Shown one piece after another: positions 42,634 through 53,300 of a stretch of 64,000 nucleotides of DNA. The translations under genes and the position numbers were made by a program. Source of the stretch: Lewinellaceae bacterium (GTDB taxonomy: Bacteria > Bacteroidota > Bacteroidia > Chitinophagales > Saprospiraceae). The first letter of the stretch is position 1. Each line of letters begins with the position of its first letter. Location: positions 372,001 through 436,000 of the forward strand of contig JACJYB010000004.1 of assembly GCA_020636355.1 (NCBI GenBank), in the 5' to 3' direction. Under the pieces are notes generated by a model. That model was not told where the DNA came from and did not search any database. It saw only the letters and a list, made by a program, of their open reading frames with translations.

Positions 42634-43455
42634 TTGCGATCCTTGTTAAATATTCCGCATTTTTTCTCTTTCGCTCTGCTGGAACTCCTCTGTTTTTATC
42701 TGATCATTCAATACAATCAGAATCAACGGGACATATTTTTGAATTCATCCAATTTATTTACCGGTACCCTGGCCCGGAAATACAACGATGTGGTTACTGT
42801 ATTAAGACTACCCAAAGTATTGGACAGCATCCAGTTGGAGAATGCCCGACTTAAGGCTTCACTCAAAGAAAATCTATACGTACAGAACGACAGCGCTACC
42901 CGGGTGCAGGATTCCGTTTACCTCCAGCAATATGCTTTTATTCCTGCCCGGGTCGTCAGTAACAGCATAACCCTTCATAACAACATACTTACCCTGGATA
43001 AAGGATCCACTTCCGGGGTAGAGCAGGACATGGGTGTCATTATGCCTAATGGGGTAGTGGGTGTGGTCGATCAGGTGGGCAAATATTATGCAACGGTTAT
43101 TTCCTTATTAAACAGCAAGTCCAATACATCTGTCGCGCTGAAACGCAACGGTTATTTTGGCAATCTGGTCTGGAACGATTCCGATCCATTGCATATGAGT
43201 CTGGAGGCCATTCCCAAACACGTGCGGGTCGAACGCGGAGATACATTGATAACAACCGGCTATTCTGCGATCTATCCTTCCGGAATCGTAGTAGGAACAG
43301 TAGAATCTGCCACCCTGGAACCAGGCAATAACTTTTATACCATCACAGTCCTGTTGAATAACGATTTGGCCAATGTGCAATACGTAATGATCGTAAAGAA
43401 CCTGTTGAAGGAAGACCGTCAGGAAACGGAAAAGGAGGGAAGCCATGACCAATGA
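42634..43455 (+). CDS. mreC: Rod shape-determining protein MreC (start disturbed by an apparent frameshift)
   Basis: The frame from TTG 42634 gives MreC: one TM helix (FALLELLCFYLIIQYN), a coiled coil (VLDSIQLENARLKASLKENL), then the beta domains (ITLHNNILTLDKGSTSGVEQ, GVVGVVDQVGKYYATVISLL). MreC links MreB to MreD and PBP2 in the periplasm. An ATG at 42621 in another frame reads MQQFFAILVKYSAFFLF, which aligns better with MreC N-termini; removing one T from the T6 run at 42660-42665 joins it to the main frame. So either the sequence has a one-base insertion or a TTG start is used. Confidence 0.9.
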   Translation: MRSLLNIPHFFSFALLELLCFYLIIQYNQNQRDIFLNSSNLFTGTLARKYNDVVTVLRLPKVLDSIQLENARLKASLKENLYVQNDSATRVQDSVYLQQYAFIPARVVSNSITLHNNILTLDKGSTSGVEQDMGVIMPNGVVGVVDQVGKYYATVISLLNSKSNTSVALKRNGYFGNLVWNDSDPLHMSLEAIPKHVRVERGDTLITTGYSAIYPSGIVVGTVESATLEPGNNFYTITVLLNNDLANVQYVMIVKNLLKEDRQETEKEGSHDQ

Positions 43456-43963
43456 CATCTTGCGGTACATCGGCAGGATCATCCTGCTGACCTTATTGCA
43501 GGTGCTGATCTTCAAGCAATTGCATTTCCCTCTGGGTACCTTTAATTACATTCATGTGCTGGTTTATCCTTATGCCATTATTACGTTGCCTATCCGGATA
43601 CCTCGCAATCTGCTGATCCTGATCGCCTTTGCTATGGGGATGACCATTGATGTATTTTACAATAGCATCGGGGTTCATACCAGCGCACTTGTGTTCACTG
43701 CTTTTATCCGGGCTCATATTCTAAACATGCTGGAACCTCGCGGTGGATACAATGTGAATGCCAGTCCTACCCGTTATTATCTGGGTATGAATTGGTTTAT
43801 CCGGTACCTGGCTATCATGATTGCGCTTCATGTCGTATTTTATGTCAGCATGGAGGTATTTACTTTTGTTTACATCCAGGAGATTATTCTGAAGTCGATC
43901 TTCAGCTTCATCTTCTCAATGGTCTTTATCTTACTGTATCAATTCTTATTTAATCCAAAATAG
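43445..43963 (+). CDS. mreD: Rod shape-determining protein MreD
   Basis: The 172-residue protein has about five membrane segments (IGRIILLTLLQVLIFKQLHF, LLILIAFAMGMTIDVFYNSI, YLAIMIALHVVFYVSMEVFT). The GMTIDVFYNSIGVHTSALVF text is typical of Bacteroidota MreD. It overlaps the end of mreC by 11 bp and is probably coupled to it. It is an inner-membrane part of the elongasome. Confidence 0.92.
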   Translation: MTNDILRYIGRIILLTLLQVLIFKQLHFPLGTFNYIHVLVYPYAIITLPIRIPRNLLILIAFAMGMTIDVFYNSIGVHTSALVFTAFIRAHILNMLEPRGGYNVNASPTRYYLGMNWFIRYLAIMIALHVVFYVSMEVFTFVYIQEIILKSIFSFIFSMVFILLYQFLFNPK

Positions 43964-43968
43964 TTGCT

Positions 43969-45807
43969 TTGGAAAAACCGGTGATCATACGGATCGTTTT
44001 CATCATCGCGGCGCTGGTCTTGTTGCTGAAAGTAGCTCAGTTGCAGCTTTTTGACAAAACGATGCGATCCCGGGCCCAGGCAACGGCTATAGAAAAACAA
44101 GTCCAGTACCCATCCAGGGGGCTGATCTATGATCGCAATGGTACGCTCCTGGTCTACAATGATGCCATTTATGACCTTTTGGTGGTATACAATAAGATCG
44201 ATCCACAGATGGATACCACCCGGTTCTGCCAATTATTGGACATCACCCGAGAGCAGTTCGTGGATAACCTGAAAAAACCCTGGGGCGGCCAATTCTCCAA
44301 AAATGTCCCATTTGTATTTCTTTCGAAAATACAACCACAAACCTGGGCCCGGTTTAGCGAGCACTTATTTGATTTTCCCGGTTTTACTCCCCGCTTGAGA
44401 AGCGCCCGTGGTTATGCCCAGAATGGAGCTGCACACGTTTTGGGATACATCAGTGAAGTCAACAAAGATCAGATTTCTGCCTCCGATGGCGTTTATGAGT
44501 CCGGTGATTACATTGGTACCAGTGGGCTGGAAAGAGCCTACGAACCTTATTTACGAGGTGCCAAAGGTGTAAAATACATACTGAAGGACAACATTGGCCG
44601 CGAAGTAGGTCCTTTTGAAGGTGGGGTACGTGATTCCGCTGCCATTTCGGGTTCGGATCTGATATCGACCCTGGACATCAATTTACAGGTGTATGCCGAA
44701 CAATTGATGGCGAACAAAGTCGGAGCCATCACAGCCATTGAACCCAATACCGGTGAGATACTGGCCATGGTGAGTTCACCCAGTTATGATCCTAATCTGC
44801 TGACTATCAATCAAAATCGTGGCGCCTATTATGCGGCCCTGGCTCAGGATTCTCTCAAACCATTGTTTGACCGCACCGTATTGGCGCAATACCCACCGGG
44901 GTCTATTTTCAAAACCGTGGTGGGTCTGATCGCACTGCAGGAAGGAGTAACCACCCCTTACCGCAGTATCCGTTGTGGCGGTGGTTTTGTAAATGCCCCC
45001 GGGGACATCCGTAAATGTCATGGGCATCCGGCACCCACCAATATTTCCATAGCCCTGCAATACAGTTGCAATGCCTATTTTTTTACTTTATTTAAAGACC
45101 TGGTTAATAAGTATGGATTTCGTGATGTGGAAAATGGCCTGGATAACTTTTACACCTACCTCTCCAATTTTGGCTTTGGTCAGAAACTGACTTCGGAAAT
45201 CGACTATGAGGCGACTGGTTTTATACCCAACTCAGCGTATTACGATAATGTCTACAAGAATAGCCCCTGGTATGCTACGACGATCGTATCATTAGGCATT
45301 GGACAGGGAGAATTATCCATGACGACGCTGCAAATGGCTAATCTGGCTTCCATTTTGGGAAATCGCGGTTTTTATATTCAGCCCCATCTCCTTAAACAAA
45401 TTCGCAATCAGGCTACCCTGCCAAATCCGGACTTTGATCGCAAGAAGCTGGTTCGGATCGATCCCATCCATTTTGGCCCCATTATCGATGGAATGGCTGC
45501 AGTCGTTACTTCCGGTACTGCACGAATGGCTCAGGTACCCGGTGTGGAAATCTGTGGCAAAACCGGTACTGTCCAAAATCCACATGGTGAAGATCACTCA
45601 GTATTTATCGCTTTTGCTCCCCGGGAAAACCCGAAAATAGCCATAGCCGTATACGTAGAAAATGCGGGAGGTGGTGGCCGAACCGCAGCGCCGGTCGCCG
45701 GACTATTGGTTGAACGCTATTTGAATGACACCATATCCGTTCAGAAAAAACCGCTGGAAACTCAGATCCTGAATACGGATCTGATCCATAAAAATGCGCG
45801 TTCATGA
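43969..45807 (+). CDS. mrdA: Penicillin-binding protein 2 (elongasome transpeptidase)
   Basis: Starts at TTG 43969. The 612-residue product has an N-terminal anchor (IIRIVFIIAALVLLLKVAQL), a pedestal (RGLIYDRNGTLLVYN) and a transpeptidase domain. The active-site serine is in PPGSIFKT (SxxK, about 310), YSCNAYF (SxN, about 366) and GKTGT (KTG, about 530). It cross-links lateral-wall peptidoglycan. Unusually for this locus, rodA does not follow; folA does, overlapping by 4 bp. Confidence 0.96.
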   Translation: MEKPVIIRIVFIIAALVLLLKVAQLQLFDKTMRSRAQATAIEKQVQYPSRGLIYDRNGTLLVYNDAIYDLLVVYNKIDPQMDTTRFCQLLDITREQFVDNLKKPWGGQFSKNVPFVFLSKIQPQTWARFSEHLFDFPGFTPRLRSARGYAQNGAAHVLGYISEVNKDQISASDGVYESGDYIGTSGLERAYEPYLRGAKGVKYILKDNIGREVGPFEGGVRDSAAISGSDLISTLDINLQVYAEQLMANKVGAITAIEPNTGEILAMVSSPSYDPNLLTINQNRGAYYAALAQDSLKPLFDRTVLAQYPPGSIFKTVVGLIALQEGVTTPYRSIRCGGGFVNAPGDIRKCHGHPAPTNISIALQYSCNAYFFTLFKDLVNKYGFRDVENGLDNFYTYLSNFGFGQKLTSEIDYEATGFIPNSAYYDNVYKNSPWYATTIVSLGIGQGELSMTTLQMANLASILGNRGFYIQPHLLKQIRNQATLPNPDFDRKKLVRIDPIHFGPIIDGMAAVVTSGTARMAQVPGVEICGKTGTVQNPHGEDHSVFIAFAPRENPKIAIAVYVENAGGGGRTAAPVAGLLVERYLNDTISVQKKPLETQILNTDLIHKNARS

Positions 45808-46301
45808 TTATTTCTGCCATCGCGGCCATGAGCTCCAATCGAGCCATAGGAAAAGAAAATGATCTTCCGTGGCACATGCCGGAAGATTTCAAATTCTTTA
45901 AGCGAATGACTAAAGGTCATCACATCCTGATGGGCCGGCGAAACTTCAACAGCATTGGAAACCGCCCACTCAAGCACCGGGTCAATATCGTTATGACCAG
46001 GAACCCATTCTTTATTGCTACCGGTATCGTCGTCGTGCATGACCTGGAAGAAGGTATTGCTTTTGCAGAATCCAATGGTGAACAAGAACTCTTCATCATC
46101 GGTGGTGAGGAAGTGTATCGGCAGGCATTAGAATATTGTGACCGGATTTACCTGACCGAGATTGATGTAGTCGTATCCGGGGCCGACGCTTTTTTCCCTG
46201 AATTTGATCTTAATGAATGGAAAGAGGTATCCCGGGAGCCTCATTTTAAAGACGAACGCAATCCATATGACTATACTTTCGTAACTTATGAACGGTTATG
46301 A
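45804..46301 (+). CDS. folA: Dihydrofolate reductase
   Basis: The 165-residue enzyme shows IIISAIAAMSSNRAIGKEND-type N-terminal text with LPWHMPEDFKFFKRMTKGHH (substrate pocket), the cofactor segments ILMGRRNFNSIG and ELFIIGGEEVYRQAL, and DRIYLTEID. It reduces dihydrofolate with NADPH. It is coupled by ATGA overlaps to mrdA before and the DUF2851 gene after. Confidence 0.96.
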   Translation: MIISAIAAMSSNRAIGKENDLPWHMPEDFKFFKRMTKGHHILMGRRNFNSIGNRPLKHRVNIVMTRNPFFIATGIVVVHDLEEGIAFAESNGEQELFIIGGEEVYRQALEYCDRIYLTEIDVVVSGADAFFPEFDLNEWKEVSREPHFKDERNPYDYTFVTYERL

Positions 46302-47587
46302 AAGAAGAATTACTCCACTATGCCTGGCGTACCCGGCAATACAATCCGCTGCAACTATCCACGACCGATCAGCAGCCTGTACAGGTTATTCACCCCGGAC
46401 GTTACAATCTTGATGCCGGTCCTGATTTTCTGGAAGCAAAGATCAAAATAGGGGATACTTTGTGGGTTGGCCACGTGGAGATCCATGTGCTGGCTTCTGA
46501 CTGGAATAAGCATTTCCATGCAGATGACCCCAAATATCGGAATGTCATCCTGCATGTTGTATACGATGCAGATACGGATGCTGCTGTTACTGGCCGGGAT
46601 CCACTCCCGACCCTAACATTGAAAGACCAGCTTGCCCGGGATATGATGGATCGCTACGATCTTCTGATGGAAAACGAATCCTGGATACCCTGTCAACCTT
46701 TTATGGATCAGGTTGATGAAGTGATCTGGACAGCCTGGCTGGAACGAATGGTCGTAGAGCGGCTGGAACGCAAGACGCTTGAGATCCACCGGATGCTGGA
46801 AGCTTGTCACTGGGACTGGGACTCGGTATTTTATCAGCTATTCGCCGCTCACCTGGGCATGCAGGTTAATAAGGAGGCATTCCTCGAACTGACCCGTAGG
46901 ACGCCTTATAACACGTTGCTTAAATATCGTGATAATTTGTTTCAAGTCGAGGCCTTATTGTTTGGACAGGCGGGTATGCTTACCGGTGATTTTGTGGACG
47001 ATTATCCCCAGCGTTTACAGAAAGAATTCAATTATCAACAAAAGAAATTAGGCCTTTCTCCCATGCCCGGTCACTACTGGAATTTTCTACGCTTAAGGCC
47101 ATCCAACTTTCCCACGGTCCGGATCGCTCAATTAGCACGTATCATCCATACCACAGAACATCTCTTCAGCAAAATATTAGCCGCTGAGAGCATCCGGGAA
47201 GTAAATAGCTTATTTGGTCATGCTGCAAATCAATACTGGGCTGATCACTATCAATTCGACAAACCCTCGTTAAATCAAAAGAGAAAGCGTCTCGGTTCAC
47301 AATTGATCCAAAATTTAATCGTCAATGTGCTGGTACCCTTTCTTTTCTTATATGGCAAGGTGAAGGGATTGACCCGCTACCAGGATAAAGCGATAGACTG
47401 GTTGCAGGCCCTTCCTCCGGAACAAAATGCCGTTATCAGCCATTGGAATTCAATCCGGACAAATGCAGAAAATGCATTGCAGACTCAAGCTTTGCTTCAG
47501 CTTAAAAAACAACATTGCGATGCCAAACGTTGTGCTCATTGTGGTATTGGTCACCACTTGCTCAAGCAAAAGCAAACTGAAGCATGA
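46298..47587 (+). CDS. DUF2851 family protein
   Basis: The 429-residue protein opens with the DUF2851 signature (QVIHPGRYNLDAGPDFLEAK, VGHVEIHVLASDWNKHFHAD, NVILHVVYDAD) and ends with a cysteine/histidine cluster (CDAKRCAHCGIGHHLL) that could bind zinc. The family is widespread in Bacteroidota and lacks an experimentally set function. The N-terminal motif has been likened to nuclease folds, which I cannot verify. It is translationally coupled (ATGA) with folA and lpxK. Confidence 0.9.
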   Translation: MKEELLHYAWRTRQYNPLQLSTTDQQPVQVIHPGRYNLDAGPDFLEAKIKIGDTLWVGHVEIHVLASDWNKHFHADDPKYRNVILHVVYDADTDAAVTGRDPLPTLTLKDQLARDMMDRYDLLMENESWIPCQPFMDQVDEVIWTAWLERMVVERLERKTLEIHRMLEACHWDWDSVFYQLFAAHLGMQVNKEAFLELTRRTPYNTLLKYRDNLFQVEALLFGQAGMLTGDFVDDYPQRLQKEFNYQQKKLGLSPMPGHYWNFLRLRPSNFPTVRIAQLARIIHTTEHLFSKILAAESIREVNSLFGHAANQYWADHYQFDKPSLNQKRKRLGSQLIQNLIVNVLVPFLFLYGKVKGLTRYQDKAIDWLQALPPEQNAVISHWNSIRTNAENALQTQALLQLKKQHCDAKRCAHCGIGHHLLKQKQTEA

Positions 47588-48654
47588 TCCAACAATGGTT
47601 AATCAAGGTCCTCTTGGCTCCAATAGCGCTCCTTTATGGTTTAACCGTATTGGTGCGAAACGGACTTTACAGGATCGGGTTTTTTAAGAGTATTGGATTT
47701 AGTTTTCCAGTTATTTCCGTCGGCAATCTAAGTGTTGGAGGAACCGGAAAAACGCCACATATTGAATATTTTATCCAGCATCTGCAGGAATACATCCGTA
47801 TTGGGGTATTGAGCAGAGGGTATGGCCGCAACACCCGGGGTTACCGTCTGGTACAAACCAACGATCATGCTGAGCTCAGCGGCGATGAACCCGTCCAGAT
47901 CAAACGCAAGTTTCCTGATACCGCGGTTGCCGTTTCCGAGAATCGTGCCCTGGGCATTCCGCAGCTTCTGAAAACAAACCCGGAAGTCCAGCTGATTTTG
48001 CTCGATGACGCCTATCAGCATAGGGCCATACGACCTGCCCTTTCGATTTTACTGACCGACTACAACCGTCCCTATTATCAGGATTTTCTCTTGCCTGTTG
48101 GCCGTCTGAGGGAGTGGCGTGGTGGAGCACGGAGGGCCGACGCCATCGTTGTTACCAAGTGTCCCCCTAACCTTGACACCTTATCCATGGAAAAAATCCG
48201 GGACAAAATCCGGCCACAAGCATCGCAAAAGGTGTATTTCTCCACCCTAGAATACGGACAGCCGTATTCGTTTTGGGACAGCAGTAGCAGATTACCGTTT
48301 TCGTCGGATCTGAATATCTTACTGATTAGTGCGATTGCACATACGGACCACTTAACCGATTACCTGACTCCCCGTGTCCGGGAGGTAAGGCATTTGGAAT
48401 TTACCGACCACCATTACTTTACGAAATACGATATGGGGCAGATGAAAGCTGCTTTTGACGGTATGGAAAAAGCTCCAAAAGTTCTCTTGACTACAGAGAA
48501 AGATGCGACTCGCCTGGAGCTCCATTACAACTATTTAATTGGTGAGAAATTGCCCATCTTTGTACTGCCACTCCGCGTACGCTTTTTAGATGAGCAGCAT
48601 GAAACACCATTTTTGGACTACATTCAAAAGCAATTATTGGCTTTTACGGTATAG
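47584..48654 (+). CDS. lpxK: Tetraacyldisaccharide 4'-kinase
   Basis: The 356-residue enzyme has an N-terminal membrane helix (LIKVLLAPIALLYGLTVLV), the Walker A motif SVGGTGKTPHIEYF (about 50), the LSRGYGRNTRGY block (about 77), and LILLDDAYQHRAIRP (Walker B region). It phosphorylates the lipid A precursor at the 4' position at the inner membrane. It overlaps the next gene by about 56 bp. Confidence 0.96.
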   Translation: MIQQWLIKVLLAPIALLYGLTVLVRNGLYRIGFFKSIGFSFPVISVGNLSVGGTGKTPHIEYFIQHLQEYIRIGVLSRGYGRNTRGYRLVQTNDHAELSGDEPVQIKRKFPDTAVAVSENRALGIPQLLKTNPEVQLILLDDAYQHRAIRPALSILLTDYNRPYYQDFLLPVGRLREWRGGARRADAIVVTKCPPNLDTLSMEKIRDKIRPQASQKVYFSTLEYGQPYSFWDSSSRLPFSSDLNILLISAIAHTDHLTDYLTPRVREVRHLEFTDHHYFTKYDMGQMKAAFDGMEKAPKVLLTTEKDATRLELHYNYLIGEKLPIFVLPLRVRFLDEQHETPFLDYIQKQLLAFTV

Positions 48655-50389
48655 CATCATCTTTGGGCTGTTGCTATGGGCCATAGGTGTTTTTTCTCAA
48701 CAACAAACCTTGCTGAGCGGAGAACGTACCACTGAAATTGTGCGACGTTATTCGATCTTGTATCCGCAGGACTGGTATTTTGATTCCCGCTTAGTCAATA
48801 GAAAAGAATTAACTCAATGGGCCTGGAACCTGGTCAATACCAAACCACTATCCGCAGTTGGAGTAGCGGATATGCGCTATATCCTGATGGAACACAACGA
48901 TGTATTGCCTTCCATCACTCCCGTAGAATCAGAACAGCTGCAATACATCGATTCGACCCATACCTTTCAACAGTATGCTACGGTACAACATCCCGTAACG
49001 GCGCCTCTGAGCAATCCGAAGATTTACAGCCGCAAACCTATTCTTCGACATTTTTATCGGACACCTTTATTTCTATATGAAGTGGATGATGACGCATTCA
49101 CGCTCCGGATCCAACCCATTCTAACCGGAGTACTTGGAAGTTCCGAACTTTTTGAAAACCACCGGGGAATTAAGGTACGAGCTTCCATCGATCGCAAGGT
49201 TTGGTTGGAAACTTCTTTTCTGGAGTCGCAGAGTGCCTTTCCCACCTATCTGAATCAATGGATCAACACCTTTAAAACCATCCCGGGTCAGGGCCTTTAT
49301 AAGCGTTATACCAGCAGTCTTTTTGGGGTGAGCAACGGTTATGACTACCTGAATGCACAGGCCAATATCCAGTTTAATATTACCCGGCATATTCAGGGAC
49401 AATTTGGTTATGGACAAAACCCGCTAGGCTATGGCATCCGGTCCCTGTTCCTTTCGGACTTTGCCAACAATTACCTGTATTTAAAGCTAAATACCCGGGT
49501 CTGGAAATTCAATTATCAGAACCTGTTCGGGGAATTGGCCGCCGAAAGCGCTAATGGGAAAAGGGGCGATGATCTTTTACCTAAGAAATATTTCGCCGCA
49601 CATCATTTATCCATTAATATCCTGCCCCGTCTGGAATTGGGCCTCTATGAGACGGTAGTTTTCAATCGTTCCCGCCAGTTTGAACTGCAATACCTCAACC
49701 CGGTCATCCTTTACCGCTCCGTAGAACACAATCTGGGCAGCCCGGATAATGTATTGCTGGGACTGGATGCTTCCTGGATACTGGCGGACCAGGTACGTCT
49801 GTACGGACAACTGATCCTCGACGAATTCCGGCTTAAAGAAATCCGTGCCAATCGCGGTTGGTGGGGCAATAAATCCGGCTGGCAACTGGGCCTGGAATAC
49901 ACCAATGTGGCCCATATTGATCATCTGGACCTTCAATTGGAGTGGAACCGGGTGCGACCGTATACCTATGCTCACCGGGATAGCCTGAGCAACTACTCCC
50001 ATTTCTTTCAGCCCCTGGCGCATCCTCTTGGTGCTAACTTCAATGAAATGCTCGCTTTGATTAACTACCGGCCACTGTCTGCATGGACAATGTCGCTGAA
50101 ACTGGCGAAAATAAATCAAGGCCTTGATGGACCCAGTGAAAACTGGGGAAGTAATATCTTGTTACCCTATACAACTCGCCAACAGGATTATGGAAATCTG
50201 GTTGGGCAGGGAATTGACACCGATGTCTTTTGGGGATATTTTAATATCCAATTTGAGTTCAAACCTGGTCTGTATTTACAAGCGTTTTATTTGCACCGCA
50301 ATCAGAAATCCAGCCTTGTCCAACAGAATGAATCCTATTTTGGAGTAGGCATTTGTTGGAATCGTTTATTTCAACCTGTCATCTTGTAA
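48599..50389 (+). CDS. Outer-membrane beta-barrel protein, capsule-assembly Wzi-like
   Basis: The start at ATG 48599 (MKHHFWTTFKSNYWLLRYSI) gives a signal peptide; 48590 adds three residues. The 596-residue product alternates polar and aromatic strands (IQGQFGYGQNPLGYGIRSLF, LYGQLILDEFRLKEI, FNEMLALINYRPLSAWTMSL) and ends in a strand with a terminal GICWNRLFQPVIL. The pattern matches Bacteroidota Wzi-like capsule assembly proteins, which hold or export surface polysaccharide. That would fit the polysaccharide locus 4 kb downstream. The start lies inside lpxK. Confidence 0.72.
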   Translation: MKHHFWTTFKSNYWLLRYSIIFGLLLWAIGVFSQQQTLLSGERTTEIVRRYSILYPQDWYFDSRLVNRKELTQWAWNLVNTKPLSAVGVADMRYILMEHNDVLPSITPVESEQLQYIDSTHTFQQYATVQHPVTAPLSNPKIYSRKPILRHFYRTPLFLYEVDDDAFTLRIQPILTGVLGSSELFENHRGIKVRASIDRKVWLETSFLESQSAFPTYLNQWINTFKTIPGQGLYKRYTSSLFGVSNGYDYLNAQANIQFNITRHIQGQFGYGQNPLGYGIRSLFLSDFANNYLYLKLNTRVWKFNYQNLFGELAAESANGKRGDDLLPKKYFAAHHLSINILPRLELGLYETVVFNRSRQFELQYLNPVILYRSVEHNLGSPDNVLLGLDASWILADQVRLYGQLILDEFRLKEIRANRGWWGNKSGWQLGLEYTNVAHIDHLDLQLEWNRVRPYTYAHRDSLSNYSHFFQPLAHPLGANFNEMLALINYRPLSAWTMSLKLAKINQGLDGPSENWGSNILLPYTTRQQDYGNLVGQGIDTDVFWGYFNIQFEFKPGLYLQAFYLHRNQKSSLVQQNESYFGVGICWNRLFQPVIL

Positions 50390-50392
50390 GCC

Positions 50393-53300
50393 ATGAGCAA
50401 ACTGGATCTTTTACATAAAATTCTGAACGAACGAATCTTGCTTTTGGATGGGGCAATGGGTACCCTTATCCAGCAACATCGACTGACCGAGGAGGGATAC
50501 CGGGGAGACCGCTTTCGGGATTTTCCCCATGAGATACGGGGAAACAATGATTTGTTATCCCTCACCCAGCCCGATATTATCCGCAATATCCACCTGCAAT
50601 ACCTCGAAGTAGGCTCCGATATCATTGAAACCAACACCTTCAATGCAAATAGCTTTTCGCTTGCTGATTATCACATGGAGGATCTGGTCTATGAAATCAA
50701 TAAAAGTTCGGCCATACTGGCTCGTGAGGCTATTAATGCATTTAATGCTTCTCAGCCCGGCAAACCGCGCTTTGTTGCTGGCGCTCTGGGTCCGACCAAT
50801 AAAGCAGCATCTTTGTCTCCGGATGTCAACCGGCCAGGCTACCGGTCTGTTACATTTGACCAGCTGGCGGAGGCTTATTACGAGCAGGCGAAAGGACTGA
50901 TCGATGGTGGGGTGGATATTTTACTGATTGAAACGGTTTTCGACACCCTGAATTGTAAAGCGGCCCTGTACGGTATCGATCAACTATTGGAAGAACGACA
51001 TCTTCAATTGCCCATCATGGTGTCCGGGACCATCACAGATGCTTCAGGGCGGACGCTTTCCGGTCAGACCGTTGAAGCCTTCTGGATTTCAGTCAAACAT
51101 GCTCCCCTATTGAGTGTCGGCTTAAACTGTGCCCTTGGAGCAAAGGAATTGCATCCTTACCTGAAGGCACTTTCCTCCATTGCGGACTGTTACATCAGTG
51201 CTTATCCGAATGCCGGACTGCCCAATGAACTCGGTGGCTACGATCAGACCCCAGGGCAGATGCAATCTCATATCCACCGGTTTTTAAACGAAGGACTGGT
51301 CAATATCGTAGGCGGGTGTTGTGGTACGACGCCGGAACACATCCGGTACATGGGAAGTCTGGTTGAAAATGCCAAACCACGTCAAATACCCGACGTGCCT
51401 CACCATAGCATGTACAGCGGCATGGAACCCTTGATCCTCTATCCAGGCATCAACTTTGTGAATATCGGTGAGCGGACCAATGTGACCGGATCATCCAAGT
51501 TTGCCAAATTGATTAAAGAAGGCCAGTACACTGAAGCATTATCCGTTGCTCAACAACAAGTGGATGGTGGGGCACAAATCCTGGATATTAATATGGATGA
51601 GGGCTTGTTGGACTCCAAAGCTGTCATGGTTCACTTTTTGAATCTGATGGCTTCCGAACCCAATATTGCCAAATTGCCTTTTATGATCGATTCCTCGAAA
51701 TTTGAGGTCATCGAAGCGGGTTTGCAATGTGTTCAGGGAAAATGCATCGTTAATTCCATCTCCCTGAAAGAAGGGAAAGATAATTTTCTGGCTCAGGCAA
51801 AAAAAGTACGCCGTTATGGCGCTGCCGTCGTGGTTATGGCCTTCGACGAAGATGGCCAGGCGGATACGGTAGCGCGTAAAGTAAGTATTTGTCAGCGGGC
51901 CTATCGCATTCTTACTGAAGAAGTTGGGTTCCCGCCCGAAGACATTATTTTCGATCCGAATATTTTCGCCATAGCCACCGGTATCGCAGAGCACGACAAC
52001 TATGCCATGTATTACATCGAGGCTTGCCGGCAGATCAAAAAGACCTGCCCAGGGGCCAAAATTTCCGGGGGAGTAAGCAACTTGTCTTTCAGCTTCCGCG
52101 GAAATAATGTTGTCCGTGAAGCCATGCATTCCGCTTTTCTCTACCATGCGATTGCAGCAGGCATGGATATGGGAATTGTAAATGCCGGCATGATCGAAGT
52201 GTATGCGGACATCCCCAAAGATTTACTTAAACTGGTGGAAGATGTGCTCTTTAACCGCCATGATGGTGCGACCGATGCGCTGACTGCCTATGCGGAGGCA
52301 CACAAAGGAAAAGGAAAAACACGAACCCTGGATCTGACCTGGAGAGAAGAGCCATTGCCTAAAAAAATTGAACATGCCCTGGTCAGTGGAATCGATGGAT
52401 TCATCGAGGATGATATGGCGGAAGCTTTGACCGCATACGATTCTCCTCTGGATATCATCGAAGGGCCTCTGATGGATGGAATGAATGTGGTGGGTGATTT
52501 ATTCGGTATTGGTAAAATGTTTTTACCCCAGGTGGTCAAAAGTGCCCGGGTGATGAAGCGAGCCGTAGCTTACCTGACGCCCTATCTGGAAGCAGCCAAA
52601 CAGGCTGCTGCCAGTCGTGCCAAAGGGAAAGTACTCCTGGCTACCGTCAAAGGCGATGTCCATGATATCGGCAAAAATATTGTCGGTGTCGTCCTCGGAT
52701 GTAATAATTACGAAGTCATTGACATGGGCGTCATGGTGCCCTTGACCCGCATTCTGGAACGCGCCGAACAAGAGAAAGCGGACGTCATCGGACTCAGCGG
52801 TCTGATAACCCCTTCCTTGGATGAGATGGTTTATGTCGCACAGGAAATGGAAAGCCGCAGATTGAAAACGCCTTTGTTGATCGGCGGTGCTACTACTTCG
52901 AAATTGCATACGGCCCTGAAGATCCAGCCTGTCTACAGCGGTCCGACCATTCATGTATTGGATGCTTCACGAAGCGTGCCGGTTGTTTCCACACTTCTCT
53001 CTTCAGACGAAAACTCACGAAATCAGTTTCTGTCCAATATCAGCAAAGAATATGAAGATATCCGCCAGCGTCGATCCAGGCAAATGGCGGCGAAAGAACT
53101 GATCGCTTATCCGGATGCGATCGCTAATGGCTGGAAAGGTAACTGGACTTCTTACGATCCGCCAAAGCCCTCCTTACTTGGAATTCACCCGGTGAGTCCA
53201 ACGATCAATGACCTGATACCATTCATCGACTGGACACCCTTCTTTAGCAGTTGGCAACTTGCCGGTAAATATCCCGGCATACTGTCCGATGAAGTGGTCG

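Noticed and set aside
43969..46301. rodA expected after mrdA
   Set aside because: The next frame is clearly dihydrofolate reductase; rodA must be elsewhere in the genome.
50300..50393. Cobalamin riboswitch before metH
   Set aside because: The gene starts 3 bp after the preceding gene, leaving no room for an aptamer.
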